A stretch of DNA of 64,000 bases from Flectobacillus major DSM 103 (lineage in GTDB: Bacteria; Bacteroidota; Bacteroidia; Cytophagales; Spirosomataceae). The DNA lies in assembly GCF_000427405.1 (NCBI RefSeq), contig NZ_KE386491.1, forward strand, positions 3,538,790-3,602,789. Reading direction: 5' to 3'. Position 1 is the stretch's first letter. Each line of letters starts with the position of its first letter. The notes below the pieces were generated by a model. The model made no database searches. It had not been told where the DNA came from and saw nothing but the letters and a program-made list of their open reading frames with translations. Below, one piece after another: positions 27,444 through 36,966 of this stretch. The translations under genes were made by a program, and so were the position numbers.

Positions 27444-28166
27444 TTAACGCAAAATAAGTCGGTCAAACTTGTCGACAAACTCCTTTTTTTGGATTCTACT
27501 AAGCGAAAAACAAGCATTATCTATTTCAACGTAGTCGTCTTTAATATTGATTTTTTGTACAAAAAATAAGTTGATGATAACATTCCGATTGATTTTTTCA
27601 AAGTTGTTTCCTTTCAACAAATTTTCATAATGCTTCAACGAACCATAGGTAGCATATTTGGTTTCACGGGTTTTGATATACACCATGTGCCCTATCGACT
27701 CTAAATATAAAATAGAGCTAATACTGATTTTGTGTAAGTAATCGCCTTGTTTTATCATGATAAAATCGGTGGTAGGGGGCGAAACATCATTTATACGATG
27801 ATGCTGAAGTAAATCATCGAGAATAGCCCGAATCGAGAAAGTATTCATGGGCTTGCTTAAACAGAACTTTCGGCAATCTATACGTTTGTATTCCTCATAA
27901 TACTCGTCTGACAGATACGAGCTATTCAGAATAACAGAAGCCGTTGGATTCCGAATCGACGCTAATAGGTCTATTCCTGTAATATCGGACGACACATGAA
28001 TATCTATAAAAAACAATTGATATTCTTTTTCCTTGATAGCCTGTAAAAAAGACTTGGGCGAATTTACATAAGTAGGCTCTATCATAGGATAGTGCTGTAG
28101 TATTAACTCTATATCCAGTTGGTCACTAATGGTATCTTCTAGTACTAAACAAGATAGTGGATTCAT
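27444..28166 (-). CDS. LytTR family response regulator
   Basis: 240 residues: an N-terminal receiver with acidic pocket E10/D11 and phosphoacceptor D55 (LFFIDIHVSS), the conserved Lys in CLSKPMN, and a C-terminal LytTR DNA-binding domain (from about residue 135: FIMIKQGDYLHKISISSILY, LESIGHMVYIKT, then NRNVIINLFFVQKI). It should dimerise on phosphorylation and bind direct repeats upstream of targets. It lies 185 nt downstream of the sensor gene at 28352 on the same strand, so the two probably pair. LytTR regulators more often partner with 5TM/HisKA_3-like kinases, so the pairing with this propeller sensor is noteworthy. Confidence 0.88.
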   Translation of the reverse strand: MNPLSCLVLEDTISDQLDIELILQHYPMIEPTYVNSPKSFLQAIKEKEYQLFFIDIHVSSDITGIDLLASIRNPTASVILNSSYLSDEYYEEYKRIDCRKFCLSKPMNTFSIRAILDDLLQHHRINDVSPPTTDFIMIKQGDYLHKISISSILYLESIGHMVYIKTRETKYATYGSLKHYENLLKGNNFEKINRNVIINLFFVQKINIKDDYVEIDNACFSLSRIQKKEFVDKFDRLILR

Positions 28167-28351
28167 AAATTAAGGCTTTAATACTTTGGCGAAACTGTAC
28201 ACTCGCACAAGCATATATCATGAGCAAGATTTATTCTATTGAGCATTTTAAACTTACGGCAAGAGTTTACTTTTAAAATAAAGCGGTGCATTACGTCCTC
28301 AAATACACCATATACAATTATGTTTTAGGGGTTAATTATACGAGTACAGCT

Positions 28352-31300
28352 TTACTCAGGAATAACTAATTTGGTATGATATATTTCACCTACCTTTTCA
28401 TTGGTTAATTCAATAGACTGCTTCTTCAAGATAGCCTTCAATACACTTAGCCCCATTTTCAGCCCTTGTAGCTCTGGTTGTGGTTCCGTTTCTGAGTGCA
28501 TAAAATTTTGGCAATCGATCGTTAATAAATGAGTATTTCGACTCAACCGAATCTGAATACTACTTCCAGATTTGGCATATTCGATTGTATTAAAAATAAT
28601 ATTCCGCATTACAATCACAAAAAGCCGCTCGTCTACTTTTCCGATAAATACCGCTGGCTCTATCACAAAGGTAAGTCTTCTGAAATCAATATCATTGCTA
28701 TACGAACGAATAATCCTATTAATTAATACAACAAGGTCTACGTTCTGAGGCACAACAGTTTCATTTTTGTTAGAAGACTGAATCCACAAAATCAAGTTAT
28801 CGACCAGCCACAAAAGGCTTTCGCTACGGTGTTTTGATTCTGCACCTAGTTGTAGAAGCCGCTCGTGTTCATTTCGTCGAATCAAGAGATTAAGCTTGTC
28901 TGTTAGGTTATTAAAACTAATAATTGGATGCCGGACATCGTGTACAAGTAACTTGAGAAGGTCGTCACGAAACTGAATATTTTCTTGCAAGCGAACAGTC
29001 TGTCTATCTACTAAGGCTTTTAGCTTGAGGTTACGCAAACGATAATTATACGCATATAACTGAACCACCCCCCAAACACCTAGGACAAGCCCCCCTCCTA
29101 CCAATACCCAGAAGTACCACCGAAAATAAATAGGATACTCTCGATTAATTTCGATTGATTTGATACTGCTTTGCGAAAAGTTGTTACATGCTACTACTTT
29201 GACATAAACGGTAGTTTTGCCATAAGGCAGGTTTTCTAGCCTCAGTTCTTCTTCCAAAAAAGGAGTCCATTCCAACTGATTGGCCTGAGTGGTATAATAA
29301 AACCGCTTGTCGCAATCGTACTGATAATCGTTGTAGGCTACTTCTATTTTCAAAGTATTTTCGTTAGTTTTCAAAAAAATACGAGGTGTACTAATTTGGG
29401 TTTGTACCTGACTCAACACTTGATTGCTGAATATAGCTACTTTTTTTAGTAAAATATTGCCTTCTTGATGCTGGCTTGGAAAGGCTACAGGGTTAATGAC
29501 ATTTAGGCCATTGATACCCCCAAAATACAACACTCCTTGCTCGTCTTGATAATGAGCCAAGGTATTGCACTCGTTGTTGGTGAGGCCATCGAGTTCTGTA
29601 TATATTTTCAGAAGGTTACCTTGGTTATCAAAATGCCAGATCCCTTGTTCGGTGCTTGCCCAATAGCCGTTTTGAGTAGCGTAGCACGACAGAAATTTGA
29701 CGTTGGCAAAAGTCTTGTCTCGAATAAATGGTGTGATTTGCCCCGTTGAAGTATCTAATAACAAAATCCCTTCTTCGGTAGCAAGGCACAGCCTGGTTGG
29801 GTTACCTACAACAAATGTATTGATAAAATATGTTGCTTTTTTTTGCTCTTTGGGGTACTCTATCTCAGTTATTTTGTCAAGGCTATCCAATACATACAAA
29901 CCCGAGCTAGAGGCTATGTATACTTGATTCTTCGTTTTATAAAAATCATAGACCGTCGATTCTTGAAGTGCTTTAGGAATATTTTTTTTCCTAAAATCTA
30001 CTCTTTGGGTTGCTTTATGGTAGTGTCCTATTCCCTTTTTTTCTAAACCTAACAAAAAACCATCTTGGTAATTTTCCATTGCCCAAATACGGGTTTCGTA
30101 ATTAGAATAATAGATTTGATTTTTACGAGTTTTTAGATTGGTACTGCCTAGCAATTGTTCACCAAACCAGATATTACCTTGCTCGTCTGGCAAGATAGAA
30201 AGAACAAAATCAACTGAGGCTTCTGGCCTGAGCGGAGGCAATACCACACTTTTGCCCGTAGTCAAATCTAGGAGTTGCCTAGAGCGATTGGTATTGACTA
30301 CCAGATGTGTTTTATCTATTTTCAAAATAGAACGACACGAATAATTTTCCTCAACAGCCTCTATATTCGGATTGTACAAGTACGTTTGAATTTGTCCTTT
30401 TTGTACCCTTATAATAGAAAAGCCATTATCTGTACTCAAAAACAAATTACCATGGCCATCGGCAAGTAAATGATGAATCGCATTGGCAAAATTGTGTTCG
30501 TATTTTACCTGAAGGTTTTCGTTCAAAAACTGGATTTTGTTATTGTGGTACAGCACAATCGTTTTGTGCTTTGGCTCGTAGGTGATACCTGTCAGGTAAA
30601 AAAAGGTTTGATTAATATTTCCTTGCATACGGGTATTCGTTCCTAGCTTCACCAATTCCATGCTTTTCTTTTGATGAGCATCGTATCGAAGATATAAGGC
30701 ATAAAACTCGTGTCCAACCTCAAGTACCGACTGGCAAAGACGATTACTCAGGCTTTCTTCGTAAAGTATCTTGCCAGCGTAGTCTATCACCACAATCTTT
30801 TTATCTAGCGATATATCTGTTACTTCACAAAAAACAATTCTATTATTCTGTGCATATAATACCTTAATCGGAGCATTGCTATATTTGAGCTTGCGTACCA
30901 TACGGTTTTTTTGGGCAGAATAGGTATATATTTCGCCTTGTTGTGTACCAATTACAAGCTGGCGACGCTCGTCGGAGCGTATTGATTCGATATTAATGCT
31001 ATATGGTAATTTTTGTTCGGCAGGAATAAACTGGTGGTTAGGCAAAAAAACAAAAGTATGGCGTATACCAAATGGATAAAACCATTCAAAACTTTCAGAA
31101 ATCCAGTAATTGCCGAGGTCGTCTTCATAAATAGTATTAAGCCCTTTGGTAGAATACGAATCTGGGAAAGATACCGTTTTGAAGTTTCCATTCTCAAAAA
31201 AAGCCAAATCATTGGCACTCAGAATTATCTTGCGTCCATGCGAATCAATAAAGGACGTATTGATATGCCTATGCCCAATTCCAGAAGCAAGTCCATAATG

Positions 31301-31381
31301 TTTTGACGACAAAAAATATTGTCCCTGAGCAATAATACTATATAATAAACAACCAATCAAAAGCCCTATTCTACAATACAT
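28352..31381 (-). CDS. Two-component propeller sensor histidine kinase
   Basis: 1009 residues. After a signal sequence (MYCRIGLLIGCLLYSIIAQG), residues about 25-640 form beta-propeller repeats with the two-component regulator propeller pattern (YEDDLGNYWISES, DGLTNNECN and similar). A Y_Y_Y-type sandwich follows at about 650-745, a membrane helix at about 750-775, then a coiled-coil/HisKA helix with H814 in LLVHDVRHPIISF. The ATPase domain keeps an N box (NIIFNTIEYA) and a G2-like GLKMGLSVL, but I see no DxGxG G1 box; the segment is IDCQNFM. Catalysis may therefore be weak or need a partner. Known relatives sense polysaccharide fragments in the periplasm. It is next to the LytTR regulator gene. 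Confidence 0.88.
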   Translation of the reverse strand: MYCRIGLLIGCLLYSIIAQGQYFLSSKHYGLASGIGHRHINTSFIDSHGRKIILSANDLAFFENGNFKTVSFPDSYSTKGLNTIYEDDLGNYWISESFEWFYPFGIRHTFVFLPNHQFIPAEQKLPYSINIESIRSDERRQLVIGTQQGEIYTYSAQKNRMVRKLKYSNAPIKVLYAQNNRIVFCEVTDISLDKKIVVIDYAGKILYEESLSNRLCQSVLEVGHEFYALYLRYDAHQKKSMELVKLGTNTRMQGNINQTFFYLTGITYEPKHKTIVLYHNNKIQFLNENLQVKYEHNFANAIHHLLADGHGNLFLSTDNGFSIIRVQKGQIQTYLYNPNIEAVEENYSCRSILKIDKTHLVVNTNRSRQLLDLTTGKSVVLPPLRPEASVDFVLSILPDEQGNIWFGEQLLGSTNLKTRKNQIYYSNYETRIWAMENYQDGFLLGLEKKGIGHYHKATQRVDFRKKNIPKALQESTVYDFYKTKNQVYIASSSGLYVLDSLDKITEIEYPKEQKKATYFINTFVVGNPTRLCLATEEGILLLDTSTGQITPFIRDKTFANVKFLSCYATQNGYWASTEQGIWHFDNQGNLLKIYTELDGLTNNECNTLAHYQDEQGVLYFGGINGLNVINPVAFPSQHQEGNILLKKVAIFSNQVLSQVQTQISTPRIFLKTNENTLKIEVAYNDYQYDCDKRFYYTTQANQLEWTPFLEEELRLENLPYGKTTVYVKVVACNNFSQSSIKSIEINREYPIYFRWYFWVLVGGGLVLGVWGVVQLYAYNYRLRNLKLKALVDRQTVRLQENIQFRDDLLKLLVHDVRHPIISFNNLTDKLNLLIRRNEHERLLQLGAESKHRSESLLWLVDNLILWIQSSNKNETVVPQNVDLVVLINRIIRSYSNDIDFRRLTFVIEPAVFIGKVDERLFVIVMRNIIFNTIEYAKSGSSIQIRLSRNTHLLTIDCQNFMHSETEPQPELQGLKMGLSVLKAILKKQSIELTNEKVGEIYHTKLVIPE

Positions 31382-32115
31382 TCAGTAATTATTTAAGAAA
31401 AATAGATTCTTCCACTAATTTCTCGGATTTATTTGTCTAGTTCAAATACAGCATACGTGTATGTCTCATTTGTTGAGCGGTATTGTCCACAAAGCGAAAT
31501 CAATAGCTTGTAAAAATTGATTTGTAGTTTGGCCAATATCAGCAAACTTTGAAACGATGGCGAGCTGTACCAATACGCCATTGTTTGTGCAAAAGTGGTA
31601 CACTTTTCGTTTTTTCAAAATTACTCACCTCTTTTCGGCCAAGTACCTTTTTATCAATTACATTTGGCCACGATACCACTGGTATTCAGTAATACTTTCT
31701 GTGGCCTACACCGAAAAAGTTGTAATTGAGCCATCACACTAGTAATGATAAGCGAAGTGGATTATAAGCAGTAAAGAAAGTATACTTATTATTAATAATA
31801 GATGAGGGTATCACTAATGGGCGTTTTGATTGAATAAATAGGCATTTTCTTTGTATAGAAATATAATTTCTATACAATCATGAAGCCATACAAGGAAATT
31901 TCTTAGACAAACAACCCTAAATATAACATTGTGAATAATCTAAGGAATAGCAATATTGGTATGGGAATTACCTTAAAATACCCCTAAAAATGATTGGGAG
32001 GAGTCTTGATACGTTTTAATTATAAATAAATTACAGACACCTGTTTTATTGTAACTAATAAATAATTAATTTTACTATACTGTGATTTCTCTAAATCCAA
32101 ACACTTGATTGTCCC
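31382..32115. other. 734-bp intergenic region without a supported gene
   Basis: Divergent gap between the sensor kinase gene and the 32116 gene. It is AT-rich with several short unsupported reading frames. I see no tRNA fold, terminator or clear TAnnTTTG promoter pair. The region must hold promoters for both directions, but I cannot place them with confidence. Confidence 0.5.
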
Positions 32116-32661
32116 TTGAAAAATTTTGTAAGCCTTTCCTTTTTGTGCTTGTTGCTATACAATATGTTTAGCACAGGGATTGTGCTGTTGTGTTTTGACA
32201 AGACTTATCGTGAAGCTACGCCCATTTCACAAAATGACGAATGGATAGAAATCAAAATGCCTATTGCCTTGCCTTACAGCAATGACTTTGTAAACCCAGC
32301 CGCTCATCAAGGACTCATCGAATATCAAGGCAAATATTATAACATCGTAGAACAGCATTATTCAAATGATACCCTTGTTACTAGAATCAAAACGAACCAT
32401 TCTGCCAAACACAAACTCCAGTCTATTGCAGATGAACTAGGCTCTCAGTTTGCAGAACAAAACTCTGGTAAAGATTCACCTCTGAAAAAGGCATTAGACT
32501 TCTGTAAGTCTTTGTCTGGCAACTATATTCCAACAACGGATTTGTCTGTCTCGGCATATCCATGGATATACCTATCTACCTTAAAAAACCAGTTCTACTA
32601 TCATCAACCTGCTACTCAACTTTTTATTATGTCTATTTTTACCCCTCCCGAAGTATCATAG
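32116..32661 (+). CDS. Small membrane or exported protein of unknown function
   Basis: About 181 residues. The frame opens with TTG at 32116 (giving KNFVSLSFLCLLLYNMFSTG after the start), and this hydrophobic helix makes the TTG the best start; the first ATG (32164) would cut the helix in half. The rest is soluble, with a conserved-looking IEYQGKYYNIVEQHYSND and a helix near SPLKKALDFCKSL. I do not recognise a named family, although similar single-helix proteins are often found next to outer-membrane receptors in this phylum. It precedes the AhpD/TonB cluster and may belong to it. Confidence 0.6.
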   Translation: MKNFVSLSFLCLLLYNMFSTGIVLLCFDKTYREATPISQNDEWIEIKMPIALPYSNDFVNPAAHQGLIEYQGKYYNIVEQHYSNDTLVTRIKTNHSAKHKLQSIADELGSQFAEQNSGKDSPLKKALDFCKSLSGNYIPTTDLSVSAYPWIYLSTLKNQFYYHQPATQLFIMSIFTPPEVS

Positions 32662-32843
32662 TTTTTCTTACTGATTTTTTTCTATAGTACCAATGCTCGT
32701 AAAATAACAAGTGGCCAATAGACTCTCTCATTATCAGTCTATTAACCGCCTATTGTTGATTTACTCTGCCTCTTATTACTATAGGCTAGTGTTGCTATTT
32801 TTTTAGCAGCCCGATTTTATATGTCTTAATCAAAGAATTAGCT

Positions 32844-33386
32844 ATGGCACATATTACACTACCCAATCCAAATTTGCCAGGAATTAGTGGTTTGTTAGAC
32901 TACAACAAAACTACAGCACAGCCCCTTTTGCATTTAGCAGAAACCCTATTACGTAGCGACTCGACCCTGACAAGTGGCGAGCGAGAGCTCATTGCTGCAC
33001 ATGTTTCGTACCTAAATAATTGTCACTTTTGCCATTCGTCGCACGCAGCGGCGGCCGTAGCTCATTTAGGCTGCGACATTAGTTTGATGGATGATATTAA
33101 ACGCAATTTTGCCGAAACAACCATTTCGCCCAAACTTAGGGCTTTGCTAGACATTGCGGCCAAGGTACAAAGAGGAGGAAAACACGTATTGCCAGAGGAT
33201 ATTGAAAAAGCCCGCCAACACGATGCAACCGACCGTGAAATTCATGATACCGTTTTGATTGCGGCAGCATTCTGTATGTTTAATCGCTATGTAGATGGCC
33301 TAGGTACTTGGGCACCACAAGACAACGAAGCGTATTTGGAAATGGGTCAGAAAATGGCTTTTCTCGGTTACAATCGTCCTAGATAA
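32844..33386 (+). CDS. AhpD-fold carboxymuconolactone decarboxylase family protein, paralogue 1
   Basis: 180 residues, cytosolic by sequence (no signal). The core motif reads ERELIAAHVSYLNNCHFCHSSH. It gives Glu, eleven residues, C-x2-C, three residues, His: the same E-x11-C-x2-C-x3-H spacing as the AhpD peroxidase active site. Such proteins are annotated as peroxidase-related or carboxymuconolactone decarboxylase family. Redox chemistry is likely; the true substrate is unknown. The end (EIHDTVLIAAAFCMFNRYVD, then GLGTWAP) is conserved in all three paralogues here. It precedes the paralogue-2/TonB/MFS group by 216 bp and a hairpin. Confidence 0.85.
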   Translation: MAHITLPNPNLPGISGLLDYNKTTAQPLLHLAETLLRSDSTLTSGERELIAAHVSYLNNCHFCHSSHAAAAVAHLGCDISLMDDIKRNFAETTISPKLRALLDIAAKVQRGGKHVLPEDIEKARQHDATDREIHDTVLIAAAFCMFNRYVDGLGTWAPQDNEAYLEMGQKMAFLGYNRPR

Positions 33387-33439
33387 ACTTTTTCTTACAA
33401 ACTCTTTTTGGGCATAACTGTATCACAACAGTTGATGAG

Positions 33440-33461
33440 AAACCCTTTGTCCAAAGGGTTT
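33440..33461 (+). terminator. Small hairpin after AhpD paralogue 1
   Basis: AAACCCTTTG (33440-33449) and CAAAGGGTTT (33452-33461) form a 10-bp stem (two-base spacer, so a 4-nt effective loop), followed by TT only. A weak terminator is possible. Confidence 0.5.
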
Positions 33462-33602
33462 TGAACTCTGGCTTTTAGGCAGAGGTAAGGTAATCGTGCA
33501 GCATCAGTTTGAATTATAAGATTAAATCATTCAGCACACCTTCCTATCTGTCGTTGTATTTTAATGAATCCCCAATCGTACTAATATAAGATTTTACTTA
33601 CA

Positions 33603-34166
33603 ATGCCTCATATTCCACTACCCGAGCATCTTCCTGGTATTACAGGACTTTTAGAATATAGCCAAACAACTGCTCAGCCTATTCGCGAGCTAACCCAAAT
33701 ATTATTGCGTGGCGACAACACGCTAAGCCAAGGCGAACGAGAACTCATTGCAAGCATTGTTTCGCACCAAAACGAATGTAAATTCTGTACGTCGGCTCAT
33801 ACGGCAGCGGCAGATATTCTGTTGGGCAACACCCAAACCTGTGAAATGGTAAAACATAATTTAGCAGATGCTCCAGTAAGTCCAAAAATGAAAGCGTTGC
33901 TGCAAATTGCCAAAATGGTTCAAGTAAGTGGCAAAGCTGTTAGCCCACAGGCTATTGAAGAAGCCAAAAATCAAGGGGCAAGCGATGCCGAAATTCATGA
34001 TACGGTTTTGATAGCAGCCCTATTCTGCCTTTATAATCGCTATGTCGATGGCATGGCCAGTGTAACCCCTCCTGTAGAGAGCGGCTTTTATCAGCAACTA
34101 GGCGAGCGAATTGTACATCATGGCTACAATCGCCTACCACAAGGCTACGACCATTTGAAAAAGTAA
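33603..34166 (+). CDS. AhpD-fold carboxymuconolactone decarboxylase family protein, paralogue 2
   Basis: 187 residues with the same E-x11-C-x2-C-x3-H active-site pattern (ERELIASIVSHQNECKFCTS then AH). The C-terminal block is EIHDTVLIAALFCLYNRYVD. It is the most divergent of the three: GMASVTPP replaces GLGTWAP. Only about 26 nt separate its stop from the TonB receptor start at 34193, so cotranscription with the receptor and MFS gene is very likely. Confidence 0.85.
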   Translation: MPHIPLPEHLPGITGLLEYSQTTAQPIRELTQILLRGDNTLSQGERELIASIVSHQNECKFCTSAHTAAADILLGNTQTCEMVKHNLADAPVSPKMKALLQIAKMVQVSGKAVSPQAIEEAKNQGASDAEIHDTVLIAALFCLYNRYVDGMASVTPPVESGFYQQLGERIVHHGYNRLPQGYDHLKK

Positions 34167-34192
34167 ACTTCCAACATTTTATGCTCCATACC

Positions 34193-36958
34193 ATGAACAA
34201 CAAATACTTATATATATTCATCTTTTTTTTAGTCAAGATAACTGCCCTTGCCCAAACAGTAAGAGTAACAGGCAAAGTGACCGATGCCGAAACCCAAAAA
34301 GAGCTTTCGGGAGTATCAATTGCCGTTAAAGGTAAACTTAGCGGTACAAAAACCAACCAAGAGGGAGTTTTTAGCTTATTGACCAAAGGCCCCGCCACGA
34401 TTGTTGTATCGATGATTGGTTTTGAAAGACAAGAATATCTTATTAAAGAATCTCAACATTTGGCCATAACCTTAGTACCAGCCTCTGCCGAGCTGAATCA
34501 AGTAGTTGTAACAGCCTCTAGGGTCGAAGAAAATATCCTTAGGTCGCCCGTTAGTATTGAAAAAATGGACATTAGGAATATCCAACAAACCCCTTCTGCC
34601 AACTACTATGACGGTTTGCTCAACCTCAAATCTTTGGATATGGTAACCAGTAGCCTTACCTATAAGCAAATCAATACTCGTGGGTTTAATAGTACTGGAA
34701 ATGGGCGTTTTCTGCAATTGGTAGATGGTATCGACAACCAACCTGCGGGCTTGGGTTTTGCAATGGGCAATATGTTTGGCCCACACGATTTGGATGTTGA
34801 AAGTGCCGAGTTAATTGCAGGAGCGGCATCGGCATTATATGGGCCAATTGCTTTTAATGGAATGCTGAATACCAGAACCAAAAACCCTTTTGATTTTCAG
34901 GGGCTGAGTATCCAAACCAAAGTAGGTTTAAATCATATTGCTGATGGTACAGGCTTAGGGGCAAAACCAATGAGTGATTTGGCATTGAGATACGCCAAGG
35001 TTTTCAACAACAAATTTGCCTTCAAAATTAATGCTTCGTATCTCAGAGGTACAGATTGGTACGCCAATAATTATACCGACATCGACCCCAACACACCAGC
35101 CACCAGCCGTGGTGTAAATAACCCCGGAAGAAATGCTATTAATATTTATGGCGATGAAGTAGCTCAGACTTTACCTAATATTGGTCGAGTATCGAGAACG
35201 GGTTACGAAGAAAAAGATTTGGCCAATTATGGTGTGTATAATGTTAAACTCAACGGTGCATTACACTACCGTATCAGCGACAACCTTGAGGCCATATATC
35301 AGGCTAATTACAACCAAGGAACAGCCCAATACACAGGAAGTAACCGTTTCGTTATCAACGACTTTCAGTTTGTACAACATCGTTTAGAGCTAAAAGGAAG
35401 TAGCTTTTATATTCGTGCCTATTCCAACCAAGAAATTTCTACCAATTCTTATAATACACGCTCGTTGGGGCAGCAGATCAACCGTACTTGGGTAAAAGAC
35501 CTCAGCGGCAATACCGTAACACCCGACAAAGCCGATGCTACGTGGTTTCAGCGTTATGCAGCAGCATTTAATGGCACTATCAATGGTATCACCGCCAAAG
35601 ACCATACTGTAGCACGGGCTTTTGCCGATGAAGGAAGAATACTACCTGGTAGTACCCCATTTGAGCAAGCCAAAGAGAGGCTTATTCAAACAACAGGGCT
35701 TTCGGGAGCTGGCATTAAAAGTAATTGTAGCCTAAAGCATATTGAGGGAATGTACGATTTTAGCTCGGCCATTAAGCTATTCAATTTGCAAGTAGGTGGC
35801 AACTATCGTAAATTTTATTTAGATACTGAAGGAACACTTTTTGACGATAAAGGTAAAAACCTCACCAACGACGAGTTTGGCTTATTTGCTCAGGCTTCAA
35901 AAAGCATTTTGGACGACAAACTCAAAGTGACATTGTCGGGCAGATACGATAAAAACGAAAACTTTAAAGGTCAATTTACCCCAAGAGCCTCTGCGGTATT
36001 CTCTCCGACCGATAGACACCATTTTAGAGCTTCGTACCAAACGGGTTTTCGCAATCCTACTATTAGCGACCAATTCATTAAGTTGGATGTTGGCCCTATT
36101 CTTATTTTGGGAGGTGCTCCTGTCAATTCTCAGGGGATGAATGTTTATGAAAACTCTTTCACTGCAGCTTCGGTAAGTGCCTTTGGTAGTGGGTTTGGGG
36201 CAGACCTTCAGAAAGGAACGCCTTTTCCCAATGCTTTGGCCAACAATAAGGATAAGTTAGTAAAATCGAATGTACCTTATATCAAATCAGAGAAGGTACA
36301 AAGTGTTGAATTTGGCTACAAAGGGTTAATTACCCCAAAAGTACTTTTCGACATCAACTATTACTATAGCCAATACACCGATTTTATTATTAATTCGGTT
36401 GTAATTCGTCCTAATAGCCCTGTAACCCTTGCCAATGGCAGTATCAACCCCGATGCCGCCGCCGATATTCTGAATGGTAGAATTAAGGCGTTCCAGCTTT
36501 ATACCAACGCTTCCGACAAGGTTTCTATTCAAGGTGTTGGTGCAGGACTTACTTTTGCCTTGCCAAAACATTATCAACTTAATGCCAATGCTACATGGAT
36601 TGATTTTAATATTATGGATGCCAATCCCAACAATATTCCGGCCTTTAATACACCTACATGGAAAAGCAATGTGGTGTTGAGTAACCCCAAGCTAACCGAA
36701 CGGTTGGGCTTTAGTGTGGCATGGCACTGGCAAACGGCCTTTGACTGGTATGGTACTTTTACAGAGCTTATTCCGGGGCGTGTAAGTGCCTATAATTTGT
36801 TGGATGCACAAGTAAGCTACAAAGTACCAAGCCTCAAAACAACTATCAAATTAGGAGCATCTAACCTCACCAATCAGTATGTGGTACAAGCCTATGGCTC
36901 GCCGTCGGTAGGAGGTTTATATTATGTAAGCTTAAATTTTGACGAACTTTTTAGATAA
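34193..36958 (+). CDS. TonB-dependent outer-membrane receptor
   Basis: About 921 residues; start at 34193 (MNNKYLYIFIFFLVKITALA) opens a signal peptide, better than the ATG four codons earlier. A carboxypeptidase-regulatory-like domain follows (VRVTGKVTDAETQKELSG). The plug domain is at about 110-230 (LNQVVVTASRVEENILRSPV, INTRGFNSTGNGRFLQLVDG), then a 22-strand-type barrel ends in the aromatic terminus VGGLYYVSLNFDELF. It imports a bulky substrate using TonB energy. No SusD partner is present, so a siderophore, cofactor or other small ligand is more likely than a polysaccharide. Sandwiched between an AhpD-like gene and an MFS gene (8-bp gap). Confidence 0.93.
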   Translation: MNNKYLYIFIFFLVKITALAQTVRVTGKVTDAETQKELSGVSIAVKGKLSGTKTNQEGVFSLLTKGPATIVVSMIGFERQEYLIKESQHLAITLVPASAELNQVVVTASRVEENILRSPVSIEKMDIRNIQQTPSANYYDGLLNLKSLDMVTSSLTYKQINTRGFNSTGNGRFLQLVDGIDNQPAGLGFAMGNMFGPHDLDVESAELIAGAASALYGPIAFNGMLNTRTKNPFDFQGLSIQTKVGLNHIADGTGLGAKPMSDLALRYAKVFNNKFAFKINASYLRGTDWYANNYTDIDPNTPATSRGVNNPGRNAINIYGDEVAQTLPNIGRVSRTGYEEKDLANYGVYNVKLNGALHYRISDNLEAIYQANYNQGTAQYTGSNRFVINDFQFVQHRLELKGSSFYIRAYSNQEISTNSYNTRSLGQQINRTWVKDLSGNTVTPDKADATWFQRYAAAFNGTINGITAKDHTVARAFADEGRILPGSTPFEQAKERLIQTTGLSGAGIKSNCSLKHIEGMYDFSSAIKLFNLQVGGNYRKFYLDTEGTLFDDKGKNLTNDEFGLFAQASKSILDDKLKVTLSGRYDKNENFKGQFTPRASAVFSPTDRHHFRASYQTGFRNPTISDQFIKLDVGPILILGGAPVNSQGMNVYENSFTAASVSAFGSGFGADLQKGTPFPNALANNKDKLVKSNVPYIKSEKVQSVEFGYKGLITPKVLFDINYYYSQYTDFIINSVVIRPNSPVTLANGSINPDAAADILNGRIKAFQLYTNASDKVSIQGVGAGLTFALPKHYQLNANATWIDFNIMDANPNNIPAFNTPTWKSNVVLSNPKLTERLGFSVAWHWQTAFDWYGTFTELIPGRVSAYNLLDAQVSYKVPSLKTTIKLGASNLTNQYVVQAYGSPSVGGLYYVSLNFDELFR

Positions 36959-36966
36959 AAACCCTC

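Noticed and set aside
31557-31742. 61-residue forward frame in the 734-bp gap
   Set aside because: No family match, no start context, AT-rich composition like the surrounding non-coding DNA.
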